From: an uncultured Lactobacillus sp.
Lineage (GTDB): Bacteria; Bacillota; Bacilli; Lactobacillales; Lactobacillaceae
DNA: 56,898 nt
Direction: 5' to 3'
NCBI GenBank assembly: GCA_946477855.1
Contig: CAMKZU010000011.1
Span: 1 to 56,898, forward strand
Shown here: positions 1-8,682 of the stretch, piece by piece
Position numbering within the stretch: position 1 is the stretch's first letter
How the letters are laid out: the number at the start of each line of letters is the position of its first letter
The notes under the pieces: model-generated
The model's input: only the letters and a program-made list of their open reading frames with translations
Told to the model about the DNA's origin: nothing
The model's database searches: none
Translations under genes and position numbers: made by a program

Positions 1-1
1 A

Positions 2-1432
2 TTTATCCCGGTAGTTTGTGGTGTATTTATTCTGCCTTTAGCGACTTACCTTTTTAACGCACAGATTCAGGAATATCTTGATCAATTAAGAGGGCAAATG
101 GTAGACCATTTTTATACTGAAAACGATGCGACAGTGGCGCAAATGCAGAACTATCTGCAAAGCAATCTCGATACTTTGACCAGCGATTTTGCTCTGCCGT
201 GGGTTAATGTTCTTAGCAATTTATTCATTATCTTGCTTTCTGCTGGCGTCCTTTTTAGCTTAAATTGGTCTTTTGTTTTACTAACTGCAATTTTTGTTCT
301 AATAGATTTAAGCTTGCCCAAAATAATGGCGCGCATGACTTCAGAGGCAAGTAGAAAAGTGATGCAAAATACTAGCACCTTTTTAACTGGTATCGGCGAA
401 TGGATCAATGGCTTAAATGAACTGCGGCGGTATCATGCTTGGACGATCTTAAATAAAGAATTGAGCAGCTACGCCGAGAAGTTAGAAAAAGCCAAAGTCA
501 ATCAAACCAATAAAAACTGTGCTTCCAATACAATTAATGGAATTGGTAATACTTTAGGGCAAATGTCGATTGCCTTTTTAGCAGGCATCCTATTTTTAAC
601 TGGTCAAATAAAAATTGGGGCGGCATTAGCTTCGACTTCTTTTGCTTTTGGTATTTTTTCAGCTGTATCCTCTATTACAAGTGCTGCGGTCAAGATTAAG
701 TCTACTAAAAATATCAATCAAACTACTGCTAGTCTGATTTCTAACACTAAATCAAGACAAAAAGGTTCATCTGCTCAAATTGCCCAAATTGAAATTAAAA
801 ATTTGGCGCTTAAATATCCTAATGGTCCAATAATTAAATATCCCGATTTTGTGATCAATAAGGGTGAAAAAGTTTTGCTTGCAGGCGATAGCGGAACTGG
901 CAAGTCAACACTGCTTCAAGCTCTTTTAGGTAAGATCAGGCCTTATCAAGGTCAAATTATTTTTAGAAATAGTGCAGGGCAGATTTTTCAACCAAATTTA
1001 AACCGGATCAGTTACATTGCTCAAGATCCGCAATTGTTTCCAGGAACGATTGCGGAAAATATCGTGATGTTTCACCAACAGTTGTTGGATCAAGTACCTA
1101 ATTTAATTAATAAAGTGCAATTGCAGAGCGACATTGCGAGATTTCCCCAAGGGACTGATACCCAAGTTGATTTGGATAAAAATAATTTATCCGGTGGTCA
1201 AAGGCAAAAGATTATCCTTGCCAGATCAGAAGTTTTCGCTGATGAAATTATTTTGCTGGACGAAGCGACAAGTGCCATTGATAGTAAAGCAACTAAGCAA
1301 ATTATTGCTGAACTTGTTCACACTAATAAGACTGTGATCATGATTGCTCATAATCTTAATTCTGAAGTTAAAAATATGTTTGATAAAACGATTCGGTTAG
1401 CAAGCCAGAAGGAGAACCACAATGACTTTTAA
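2..1432 (+). CDS. ABC exporter half-transporter, permease-ATPase (5' partial)
   Basis: The reading frame is open from base 2 with no stop upstream, so the gene begins before the window. The visible part is the later half of an exporter-type membrane domain followed by a C-terminal ATPase. The ATPase has a Walker A (GDSGTGKST, near base 885), a signature LSGGQRQK, a Walker B ending in LLDEATSAID and an H-loop His in IAHN, so it looks catalytically complete. The next gene overlaps its end by 11 bases and encodes a clear paralogue (compare GEKVLLAGDSGTGKST with GEKILLSGESGTGKST). The two probably form a heterodimeric exporter in the membrane. The substrate (drug, peptide or lipid) cannot be read from sequence. 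Confidence 0.9.
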   Translation, partial: FIPVVCGVFILPLATYLFNAQIQEYLDQLRGQMVDHFYTENDATVAQMQNYLQSNLDTLTSDFALPWVNVLSNLFIILLSAGVLFSLNWSFVLLTAIFVLIDLSLPKIMARMTSEASRKVMQNTSTFLTGIGEWINGLNELRRYHAWTILNKELSSYAEKLEKAKVNQTNKNCASNTINGIGNTLGQMSIAFLAGILFLTGQIKIGAALASTSFAFGIFSAVSSITSAAVKIKSTKNINQTTASLISNTKSRQKGSSAQIAQIEIKNLALKYPNGPIIKYPDFVINKGEKVLLAGDSGTGKSTLLQALLGKIRPYQGQIIFRNSAGQIFQPNLNRISYIAQDPQLFPGTIAENIVMFHQQLLDQVPNLINKVQLQSDIARFPQGTDTQVDLDKNNLSGGQRQKIILARSEVFADEIILLDEATSAIDSKATKQIIAELVHTNKTVIMIAHNLNSEVKNMFDKTIRLASQKENHNDF

Positions 1433-2999
1433 AAACTTCTTTCATACCAATCGAATTCGTTTCATATTCATTGTACTTTTTAGTTTCTTACAACCTTTGG
1501 TTTTAATTGGCGCATCATACTTAAATATGTGGGAATTTACCGCCTTGCGCCAGCATGACGGTCAAGCGTGGCTGTTAATCATCATTTTTACTACATTAGC
1601 TTATCTCTCATCGTATGCTTTTGACTGGGGCTCTGAATATTTACTGACACGACAAGTTCAAGAATTTAATCACACCTTAAGAAGCAAAATGGTAAGTCAC
1701 ATCTACCATGACCGTAAAGATTATCAAACTTCGCAAGTTAAAAATCGTCTGACCAATGATCTTAATACGGTTAACAATCAGTCCTTTAACTTAATTCCGG
1801 TCATTTGCAATTTTCTGGGCTATGTTATTTTCTCTGTAATTGCCCTGCTAACGATGCACTGGAGTTTATTGCTACTTATCTTAATTTCGGTAGCCGTTTC
1901 CCTGATTTTGCCTAAAATAATTGAAAAGCCATTGCAAAAAGCTACGGAAAAAGTATCTCATCAAAATAGACAATATTTGGATCTGATTGAAAAATGGCTA
2001 AGCGGTATTGCTGAACTAGAGCGGTATCTTGCTGGCGATAAATTAACTAGCGTAATGCATAAAGGTGCCCGCGACTTAGAAAAAGTCAACCTCAAACAGA
2101 CACAAGAACAACAAGTTCTAACCATTATTACTAACGGTGTTGCCCAAATTATGATCCTGATCTTGTTCGTCTGGACGGGTATTTTAATTAAAAGCGGTCT
2201 GGTCACGTTTGGTGCGATTGCGGTTATCGGCAATTTCAGCCACTATATCTCGCTGGCAATCGAATACTTGCCATTCTATTTCGGCTTAATTAAGGGCACC
2301 AAAACTTTAAGAGATAGAGTTACTGCAGCGACTTTACCAGTAAAAACCGATGAACAAAACTTAGCAACACCTTATGCTTTTAGTACAAAAGATTTGGCAA
2401 TTAGTTTTCCTAATGGTGAGACTCTAAAGTTCCCTGATATCACCGTCAATTTTGGTGAAAAAATTTTGCTATCAGGTGAAAGCGGAACAGGCAAATCAAC
2501 TTTATTTAAACTACTTTTAGGGATTTTGCCACCGAGTTCGGGGAAAATAGCATTTAAAGATCAAGAGGGAAAAGTGATTAAACCTGATTTAGCTAAAATC
2601 GGCTACATTGCCCAAGATCCTGTTTTATTTCCCAGCACCATTAAAGACAATATTACGATGTTTGATCCTCGGTTAAATCAACTAGCTGAACCCGCTGCAG
2701 TTGCCGTTGGATTAAAACCAGATTTGACGCAATTTGCTCAGGGTATAGAAACCAAAGTAAATTTGCAAAAACTGAATGTTTCAGGCGGTCAAAGACAAAA
2801 AATAATTTTAGCGCGTACCCAGATACATGACAGCAAAATCCTACTGATTGATGAAGGCACAAGTGCAATTGATCAGGCAGGGACCAGAGCAATCCTGCAA
2901 GAACTCCTTAAAATGCCAGGTACTGTCATTTTCATTGCCCATAATTTCGATGAAAAATTGCAGCAATTATTTGACCGAGAGATTCATTTAAGTAAATAA
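1422..2999 (+). CDS. ABC exporter half-transporter, permease-ATPase
   Basis: This 525-residue protein has about five to six hydrophobic segments in the first 300 residues and an ATPase after about residue 325. Walker A is GESGTGKST (near residue 350), the signature is SGGQRQK, Walker B reads ILLIDEGTSAID with the catalytic Glu present, and the H-loop is IAHNFDE. It is somewhat shorter than the usual 570-600 residues of half-exporters. The ATG lies inside the end of the upstream gene and follows an AGGAG-like site, which suggests translational coupling. With the upstream partner it should make one heterodimeric exporter. A strong terminator follows. The substrate is unknown. Confidence 0.9.
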   Translation: MTFKNFFHTNRIRFIFIVLFSFLQPLVLIGASYLNMWEFTALRQHDGQAWLLIIIFTTLAYLSSYAFDWGSEYLLTRQVQEFNHTLRSKMVSHIYHDRKDYQTSQVKNRLTNDLNTVNNQSFNLIPVICNFLGYVIFSVIALLTMHWSLLLLILISVAVSLILPKIIEKPLQKATEKVSHQNRQYLDLIEKWLSGIAELERYLAGDKLTSVMHKGARDLEKVNLKQTQEQQVLTIITNGVAQIMILILFVWTGILIKSGLVTFGAIAVIGNFSHYISLAIEYLPFYFGLIKGTKTLRDRVTAATLPVKTDEQNLATPYAFSTKDLAISFPNGETLKFPDITVNFGEKILLSGESGTGKSTLFKLLLGILPPSSGKIAFKDQEGKVIKPDLAKIGYIAQDPVLFPSTIKDNITMFDPRLNQLAEPAAVAVGLKPDLTQFAQGIETKVNLQKLNVSGGQRQKIILARTQIHDSKILLIDEGTSAIDQAGTRAILQELLKMPGTVIFIAHNFDEKLQQLFDREIHLSK

Positions 3000-3016
3000 G
3001 TTAATTTTGAACACTA

Positions 3017-3055
3017 AAGGCGTTGACCAAATTTTGATCAACACCTTTTTTATTT
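3017..3055 (+). terminator. Rho-independent terminator after the ABC exporter pair
   Basis: GGCGTTGACC pairs with GATCAACACC around a short AT loop and is followed by a T tract. It closes the exporter operon and separates it from the LytTR locus. Confidence 0.85.
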
Positions 3056-3107
3056 TTGTGTCTTAATTTCATCTTTTTGTGATTACTATTTTGTCTCTTA
3101 TTATAAA
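3053..3107 (+). promoter_or_regulatory. Candidate promoter with direct repeats upstream of the LytTR-ABC operon
   Basis: TTTTTGTG occurs at 3053-3060 and 3074-3081, and a related TTTTGTCTCTTA at 3089-3100. Each is followed by a TTA-like end, and the spacing is 21 and 14 bases. A -10-like TATAAA lies at 3102-3107 without a good -35 box. Direct repeats over a poor -35 are typical of activator-dependent promoters bound by LytTR proteins, and this operon encodes one. The repeats are seen; the binding protein is inferred. Confidence 0.4.
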
Positions 3108-3168
3108 ATGCGCTACAAATTTTATTTGAACTAGTATGCTTAATTCAAATTAAGGAAGAGGTGTCACT

Positions 3169-4023
3169 ATGTTAATTGAAACACAAGGGTTAACTAAAAA
3201 ATTTGGTAAAAAAATTGCAGTGAATAAAGCTAATATTCAAATTAAAGAGGGACAGCTTGTTGCTTATTTAGGAACAAATGGTGCGGGTAAATCTACCACG
3301 ATTAATATGCTAACCGGATTATTAAAACCTACTTCAGGTGTCATTTCATATGCGGCAGATTTGAAAATAGGCTTAGTTTTTCAGAATAGCATTTTAGATA
3401 ATGAGTTAACAGTTAAAGATAATCTTTATTTAAGAGCAAAGATGTACCCCAAATTTTCACAGGAATGGCTTGAACAATTGATTGACTTAATCGGCATCAA
3501 AAACTTTTTAAAGCAAAAGTTTGGCACTTTATCAGGCGGTCAAAAAAGAAGGGTAGATATAGCCCGTGCGTTGATAAGTAAACCGAATTTACTGTTTCTA
3601 GACGAACCAACTACAGGGCTTGATATTCAAACGAGAAATGCTATTTGGGAATTATTAACCAAACTGCAACAACAACAAGAACTCACTATTTTTTTGACAA
3701 CGCATTATTTAGAAGAAGCTGAAAATGCTGATCAAATGTATATTCTTGAAAATGGTCAAATCTTAGCCAGTGGTTCTGCCGCAACAATTAAGAACGAATT
3801 TGCTCCTAATAAATTAATACTAACTGTTGATAACATTCAGGCTTTGAACACTAATCAAAAAGTTATTCGGCTTAATCGTAAGCAAGTTGAAATTGATGCT
3901 TTATCGGCGCAAAAAACTGTTGAATTATTAAAAAACAATCAAGCAAATATCACTGACTTCACTTATTCTAAGGGAACGATCAATGATGCGTTTTTGCAGA
4001 TTACTGGGAAGGAGATACAATAA
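3169..4023 (+). CDS. ABC-2 type transporter, ATP-binding protein
   Basis: This 284-residue ATPase is of the DrrA/CcmA-like class. Walker A is GTNGAGKST (about residues 36-44), the Q-loop is FQNS, the signature LSGGQKRR, Walker B LLFLDEPTTGLD and the H-loop TTHYLEEAE. A roughly 70-residue C-terminal extension follows. The ATG has a good site (AAGGAAGAGG) seven or eight bases upstream. The permease ATG follows the stop directly, so the two form one transporter. Such pairs export drugs, lipids or peptides, or confer self-immunity to them. The LytTR and DUF3021 genes downstream suggest regulated expression, perhaps on membrane or peptide stress. Confidence 0.92.
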   Translation: MLIETQGLTKKFGKKIAVNKANIQIKEGQLVAYLGTNGAGKSTTINMLTGLLKPTSGVISYAADLKIGLVFQNSILDNELTVKDNLYLRAKMYPKFSQEWLEQLIDLIGIKNFLKQKFGTLSGGQKRRVDIARALISKPNLLFLDEPTTGLDIQTRNAIWELLTKLQQQQELTIFLTTHYLEEAENADQMYILENGQILASGSAATIKNEFAPNKLILTVDNIQALNTNQKVIRLNRKQVEIDALSAQKTVELLKNNQANITDFTYSKGTINDAFLQITGKEIQ

Positions 4024-4869
4024 ATGATTGCTCTATTTCGCAGAAATTTAAAAATCTATTTTTCTAACATTATTGGTGTAATTATGTCATGCTTGGGTGC
4101 GTTGATATCTTTCTTTATTTATATTGGTTTTTTGCAAAACAATTTGAAATCCAATTGGCAAAATTTACCTCACGTTACTAAAATGTTAGATTTGTGGATG
4201 ATAGCTGGTATTGTTGCGGTTTCTGGTATTACTACTGCTTTTCAGGCTTTGGGGCAGCAAGTAAGTGACCGCGAAACGCGAGCCGACGCTGATTTTAAGC
4301 TAACAGGCATATCACAGTTTGCACAAAATTTTGCTTACATTTTATCCGGTACAGTTGTCAGCTTTTTTATGCAAATCATTACCTTTATCGTAATGGCATT
4401 GTACTTTTCATTAGTTGATCATGTGACGATTCCTCAAAAAGCACTTTTACCCGGATTGCTGTTTATTTTATTGGGCGCTCTGGGAGCGACTTTATTAGAT
4501 GAAGTTATCGCTTTTTTCATGCATTCCAGCACTACTTTTAGTCGGTTTTCTGCCGTCCTTGGCGCTGCTGCTGGTTTCGCTGTTGCAACTTATTTACCTT
4601 ATGGTATATTGGTTTCTGGAGCACAAAATTTGGTAAAATTAGTACCAAGTAGCTATGAAGCAGCTGCTTTAAGATATTTTTTACTTAAGCAGACACTGGC
4701 CACTTTTCCTGCTAATGTAAAACGGCATTTAATTAATTATTTAGGAATACAGTATAAAATTAATAATAATAGACTAAATAATATGTTTGTTTTACTTTTA
4801 ATGATTGCAATACTAATTTTAGTAATTATTTTACTTTCGTTTACCATTGACAGAAGGCGCAATAAGTAA
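4024..4869 (+). CDS. ABC-2 type transporter, permease
   Basis: This 281-residue membrane protein has about six hydrophobic segments. One follows the N-terminal charged stretch (IIGVIMSCLGALISFFIYIG), four lie in the middle and one at the C-terminus just before a basic tail. A soluble loop with the motif VSDRETRADADFKLTG follows the second segment, as in ABC-2 permeases. It starts directly after the ATPase stop with GGAGAT upstream. It supplies the membrane channel for the ATPase gene before it. Its end lies very close to the LytTR gene, so all four genes from 3169 to 5715 look like one transcript. Confidence 0.88.
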   Translation: MIALFRRNLKIYFSNIIGVIMSCLGALISFFIYIGFLQNNLKSNWQNLPHVTKMLDLWMIAGIVAVSGITTAFQALGQQVSDRETRADADFKLTGISQFAQNFAYILSGTVVSFFMQIITFIVMALYFSLVDHVTIPQKALLPGLLFILLGALGATLLDEVIAFFMHSSTTFSRFSAVLGAAAGFAVATYLPYGILVSGAQNLVKLVPSSYEAAALRYFLLKQTLATFPANVKRHLINYLGIQYKINNNRLNNMFVLLLMIAILILVIILLSFTIDRRRNK

Positions 4870-4870
4870 A

Positions 4871-5323
4871 GTGAAGATTGAATTTAAGACCGATTCTGCT
4901 TTAAACAAACAAGACATTGAAGTTGAAATTAAGGCAGCTCAAAAAAGTGAAGTAGTTGATAATTTAATAGATTATTTGCATAAATTCGGCGAAAAGAAAT
5001 ATCATCTTTTACCAATTAAGGTAGAAGACCGCATAGTAACAATTAAACCTACTGAGATTATTAAAGTAGAAATCCAAACAACAGATATCACATTTTATAC
5101 TACTAAAGACATAATAAAAACCACTGGTCGCTTATATCAGGTACTTGAAAAATTGGGTGATGGGTTTATTCAGGTTTCAAAACATGCCATTATCAATATT
5201 AATTTTCTGGAATCGATAGAAGTAGGCTTTGCAGGAAATATGATCGCACTTTTAAAAAATAATTTAAAAGCTGACGTTTCCAGATTATATTTGCCGGCAT
5301 TAAAAAAAGAATTGGGGCTATAA
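4871..5323 (+). CDS. LytTR-family DNA-binding transcriptional regulator
   Basis: The C-terminal part (about residues 45-145) matches a LytTR DNA-binding domain: a beta-rich stretch with KPTEIIKVE, then DIIKTTGRLYQVLEKLG, FIQVSKHAIININ and a closing hydrophobic strand. There is no receiver domain, so this is a small one-domain regulator and not a classical response regulator. I chose GTG at 4871 (start MKIEFKTD) over a TTG 24 bases upstream because AGAAGG lies before it and the earlier start would run into the permease. LytTR proteins bind direct repeats, and such repeats lie at 3053-3100. The following DUF3021 gene is the usual partner. Confidence 0.85.
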   Translation: MKIEFKTDSALNKQDIEVEIKAAQKSEVVDNLIDYLHKFGEKKYHLLPIKVEDRIVTIKPTEIIKVEIQTTDITFYTTKDIIKTTGRLYQVLEKLGDGFIQVSKHAIININFLESIEVGFAGNMIALLKNNLKADVSRLYLPALKKELGL

Positions 5324-5325
5324 AA

Positions 5326-5715
5326 ATGAGGAAATTGAGTAATTTCATTAACTATTTCTTTACCGGTATGGGCTTTGGTGCAACTACTTATTTGATCATT
5401 ATCACTTTTGCATCACCTAGTGTTCCTACCCGTTTAGGTGTTATTTCTGTTTTTATTATTTCTGGATTAATAGGCATTTTATCAATGATTTTTGCAATGG
5501 ATGTACCACCTGCTATTGCCTTTAGTGTTCATATCATAGGCACATTTTTGCTAGTGTTATTAATGTCCTGGATAAATAAGTGGCCGATTAATTTTTGGTT
5601 GATAGGCGTATTTATATTAGTTTATGTTATTATTTGGCTGATCGTTATTTTGTCGCAAGTGCGGATTGTTAAGGAAATTAATTCCAGCATTAAAAAGAGG
5701 AATGCGAAAAAATAA
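5326..5715 (+). CDS. DUF3021 family membrane protein
   Basis: This 129-residue protein has four hydrophobic segments (about residues 17-30, 38-57, 64-82 and 90-110) and a basic C-terminus (SIKKRNAKK). Size, topology and place directly after a LytTR gene fit the DUF3021 family. In streptococci, LytTR regulators paired with a membrane protein form LytTR regulatory systems in which the membrane partner holds the regulator inactive. By analogy this protein may restrain the LytTR protein, but this is inference. It starts two bases after the preceding stop, so translation is probably coupled. Confidence 0.75.
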   Translation: MRKLSNFINYFFTGMGFGATTYLIIITFASPSVPTRLGVISVFIISGLIGILSMIFAMDVPPAIAFSVHIIGTFLLVLLMSWINKWPINFWLIGVFILVYVIIWLIVILSQVRIVKEINSSIKKRNAKK

Positions 5716-6021
5716 AGTTGGAATTTTAATATATAAATAAAGGGCAGAAATTTGTTAGTTAAAACTTCTGTCTTTTTCAATTGCTTAAATTTAGTTTAAT
5801 TCGCATATAATCTTACTCACTTTAAAAATTAGATTTATTCTAGTAAATTATCTTATGAAAAAATTATTGAATCGACGCTCACTATTATTGTTGCCATTAC
5901 AGGTGTTGTAAATCACGATAGCGCTATTTCTTGTATCCAAAAACCTAGTCTTAATACCATTTTTAAAATGAACAAATAAAAAAATTATAGTATTATATAC
6001 TTACCTTAGTTTTAAACTAAT
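5716..6021. other. AT-rich intergenic stretch before the orphan membrane protein
   Basis: After the terminator there is no gene I can support. A frame without a good start (about 5830-5979, readable as TGVVNHDSAISC in its middle) could be a relic, but I do not recognise it. TATAGTATTATATAC at about 5986-6000 may hold a -10 element for the gene at 6022 or 6073. Confidence 0.4.
5743..5777 (+). terminator. Rho-independent terminator after DUF3021 gene
   Basis: GGCAGAA and TTCTGTC form an imperfect stem, extended by TTT/AAA past one mismatch, followed by five T. It ends the LytTR-ABC operon. Confidence 0.65.
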
Positions 6022-7173
6022 ATGGCAAATCAAATTTATTATTATGATTATTTAAATTTTGAAGAACTGATAATGAAAGACTTAAGCAAAGTTTTAGAAT
6101 GGTTACCCTTAATTTATATTTTCCTTTTTGCATATTTCAAAAAGGATTACTTTTTTGGAGTGATTAGTGTTGTTTATATTGTACTTAGTATTTATTTAAC
6201 TATTAAATATATGGGTACTTATAATGCAAATCGTAAGGATATAAAAAAAAGAATCAAAAAGATTAACAAATTAGAGTATTACAATTTTATTGATGAAAAA
6301 AAAGCAAGAGATTTTATAGAGAGAAAAAAAGTTTATAAAGAAGTGATATATAATAATTTTCCAATTGCTTTTAATTTTATTTTCGAGGGTCCTGCAGTTT
6401 TGGTTATTTTTACAGTTTTTATAGGAAATATGTCCCATTTTATTTCATATGTATTTTTATATGTGCTTTTTTTTATTTATGTTTTGCCAGTTTTAATTTA
6501 CTGCTTGCTCGAAATTTTAGGCTTTCTGTATTTACATCCAACTTTTAGTTATGTCTCTATCCCACTACTTAGTTTTGGTATAATTTCAGCTATTGACATA
6601 GAAATTACTAAAAATGAGCTTTTTAATAATTATATTTTTGCCATTATTATTTATTTTGTTTATTTTGTTATAGATGGTTTTTTTTATTTTTTATTATCTC
6701 TTGAACCAGCTCACTTTCTTAGAAAACTAAATATAAAAGCTGATTCAATTTCATCTATCATATCTATTGCTACTGCTTTTATTTTGCCGGTCGTTAAAAA
6801 CGACTTGAGCGAAATTTTTGGGATAAATTCCTTTACTAAAATGAATGATTCCTTTGTATTAGAATTTAGTTTTATATTAGCTACGCTTAAAATTTCTTAT
6901 TCTCTTGGTAAATTAATAATTAGGAGTAAAGTTAAAAGGAATGAAAATAAGGCTTTGCATATTTTCAGAGAATCTATTAGCATAAAATCAATTTTAAGCT
7001 ATGACCTATTAAAAGAGTGTGCTTTTTATGGTGGTAGCAAATATGAAAACTTGTTGATGATCAATGAAAATGCCAAGACGATAATCGAAAATGCTGAATC
7101 AAATATTCATGTTCCAGATACTACGTGGAAAAATAAGTTGAAAACTTGGTGGGACCATTTCATTAATTTATAA
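6022..7173 (+). CDS. Hypothetical polytopic membrane protein, AT-rich
   Basis: I do not recognise this 383-residue protein. It has two hydrophobic segments near residues 26-39 and 44-62, a basic, lysine-rich cytoplasmic loop (65-110), about six more segments between 115 and 300, and an 80-residue soluble tail (SKVKRNENKALHIF onward) ending in a Trp-rich KTWWDHFINL. There is no signal peptide, sorting signal or enzyme motif. Base composition is clearly more AT-rich than in the neighbours, with long Phe/Ile/Tyr runs, which suggests acquisition. The start is uncertain: ATG 6022 has no Shine-Dalgarno, while ATG 6073 has a weak GAAG before it. It stands alone, with no partner gene in its direction. 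Confidence 0.6.
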   Translation: MANQIYYYDYLNFEELIMKDLSKVLEWLPLIYIFLFAYFKKDYFFGVISVVYIVLSIYLTIKYMGTYNANRKDIKKRIKKINKLEYYNFIDEKKARDFIERKKVYKEVIYNNFPIAFNFIFEGPAVLVIFTVFIGNMSHFISYVFLYVLFFIYVLPVLIYCLLEILGFLYLHPTFSYVSIPLLSFGIISAIDIEITKNELFNNYIFAIIIYFVYFVIDGFFYFLLSLEPAHFLRKLNIKADSISSIISIATAFILPVVKNDLSEIFGINSFTKMNDSFVLEFSFILATLKISYSLGKLIIRSKVKRNENKALHIFRESISIKSILSYDLLKECAFYGGSKYENLLMINENAKTIIENAESNIHVPDTTWKNKLKTWWDHFINL

Positions 7174-7318
7174 ACTTTAGATTATCTAAAATTGACATTA
7201 ATTCTGATTCAAAATGATTGAAACGCAAAAATTGTAAAATTAATGTAAAAGTCATATATCGGCTTAAAATACATAAATGAAGATAGACTACTAAATAAAT
7301 TTAAATTCAAATACCTAA

Positions 7319-8644
7319 CTATTCGAGCTTTTTTTGCTGACCTCGATTTCTTTTTTGCACATATACATATACCGGCCAACCGCTCAGTGTAAGCAGAATG
7401 CCAATAAGTGCCAGAACTGGTTGAGTTAATGTAGTTGTAATGACGATGAATAACGCACCACAAATGGCTAATAAAGGTGGTAAAGGATACCATGGCGTTT
7501 TATACGGTCGCAAAATATCTGGTTGTTTTTTACGTGAAATGAAGACACCAGTAAACAATAAGATTGAAAATATCCATGAAACATAAACAAGCATGTTAGT
7601 TAATGAGTCAAACGTTCCGGAAAAGATCATTACTGTAGCGATTGCGCATTCAAAAATCATACTGTTTGTAGGAACAATGGTTTTACTATTCAACTTGCTA
7701 AAAAATTTAGCAGCAGGTAATTTGTTCTCTCTGCCCAAAACATACGGCATTCTGGAACCAAGAAGCAGGTGACCGTTGATCGCGCCAAATACAGAAACTA
7801 GAATTCCAGTGGCAACAAGCGTACCGCCCACACTACCAAAGAGTTTCTTTGCAGTAAGTAAGGCAGTTGTTTGATTACCCACAACTTTTGACCACGGAAT
7901 AACCCTAACATAACTCCAATTAAGAAGAGTATAAAAAATAGTGACGCCAAAAAGTCCCCAAATGATAGCTTTCGCTAATGTCTTTGCCGGGTTCTTAATT
8001 TCACTAGCCAAATTACCAATACTTAGCCAGCCATCGTAAGCAAAAAGAACGGCAAGCAATGCTTGGCCAAAAGCCATTGCACCGGAAGAAGAAGTAATAT
8101 GCGGTGCCGGCGCTCCCGCTAACTGATTGGGGCCCCTATAAAACAAAGCAAAGATAATAATGGCAGCAATCGGCAGTAACTTAATGACTAAAGTGATTTT
8201 TTGTACTTGACCACTTAATTTTGATCCTATCCAATTAATTAACAGAATAGTCAACATGACAATTAAAGCAATCACAGTAGTTGATAAATTCTTAAAGTGC
8301 GGTATTTCCTTTAGTTGCGTGGCGAAAACAATCGAAAGAGCTGCAATATTAGCAGGGTAATAGATAATTATTAAGGACCAACCGAAAAGAAAAGCTACTT
8401 TAGGACCGTAAATTTCTTCCAAGTATCTGACTGGGCCACCATCTTTAGGATAAACTGACGCCAGCTCGGCTATAGTTAAGCCAGCCATCAGTGTGATAAA
8501 ACCCGCAAGAGGCCACACGATTATACTTAGCCAAGCATTATGTGTTAATGCTGATACATTAGCGATTTTAAAAAAAGCGCCTCCGCCTATCATTGTGCCC
8601 ATGACTGTGGCTAAAGCGGCGAAAAAGTTAAGTTGTCTTTTCAT
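7319..8644 (-). CDS. APC-family amino acid permease (SteT/LAT-like)
   Basis: This 441-residue protein has about 12 membrane segments and the APC-fold hallmark in segment 1 (GTMIGGGAFFKIANVS), which forms the substrate and proton/sodium pocket. Further family marks are GGPVRYLEEIYGP after segment 2 and FAYDGWLSIGNLASEIKNPAKT in the middle. It resembles the serine/threonine exchanger SteT and related LAT-like carriers, so it probably exchanges or takes up neutral amino acids across the cell membrane. The start ATG follows AAGG at a suitable distance. It is monocistronic and divergent from ribokinase. The exact substrate is not determined by sequence. Confidence 0.85.
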   Translation of the reverse strand: MKRQLNFFAALATVMGTMIGGGAFFKIANVSALTHNAWLSIIVWPLAGFITLMAGLTIAELASVYPKDGGPVRYLEEIYGPKVAFLFGWSLIIIYYPANIAALSIVFATQLKEIPHFKNLSTTVIALIVMLTILLINWIGSKLSGQVQKITLVIKLLPIAAIIIFALFYRGPNQLAGAPAPHITSSSGAMAFGQALLAVLFAYDGWLSIGNLASEIKNPAKTLAKAIIWGLFGVTIFYTLLNWSYVRVIPWSKVVGNQTTALLTAKKLFGSVGGTLVATGILVSVFGAINGHLLLGSRMPYVLGRENKLPAAKFFSKLNSKTIVPTNSMIFECAIATVMIFSGTFDSLTNMLVYVSWIFSILLFTGVFISRKKQPDILRPYKTPWYPLPPLLAICGALFIVITTTLTQPVLALIGILLTLSGWPVYVYVQKRNRGQQKKLE

Positions 8645-8676
8645 ATTTTTACCTTGCTCATTTAAATATAAGAAAT

Positions 8677-8682
8677 ATTATA
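8677..8682 (-). promoter_or_regulatory. -10 element of the APC permease promoter
   Basis: Read on the minus strand this is TATAAT, 33 bases from the permease start codon. The -35 region is AT-rich and not clear. Confidence 0.4.

Noticed and set aside
5866-5911. Short frame MKKLLNRRS in the AT-rich gap
   Set aside because: Too short, no ribosome binding site and no recognisable feature; could not be supported as a peptide gene.
7174-7318. Terminator between the orphan membrane protein and the APC permease
   Set aside because: Only a weak AT-only hairpin (TTTAGAT/ATCTAAA) is present without a T tract.
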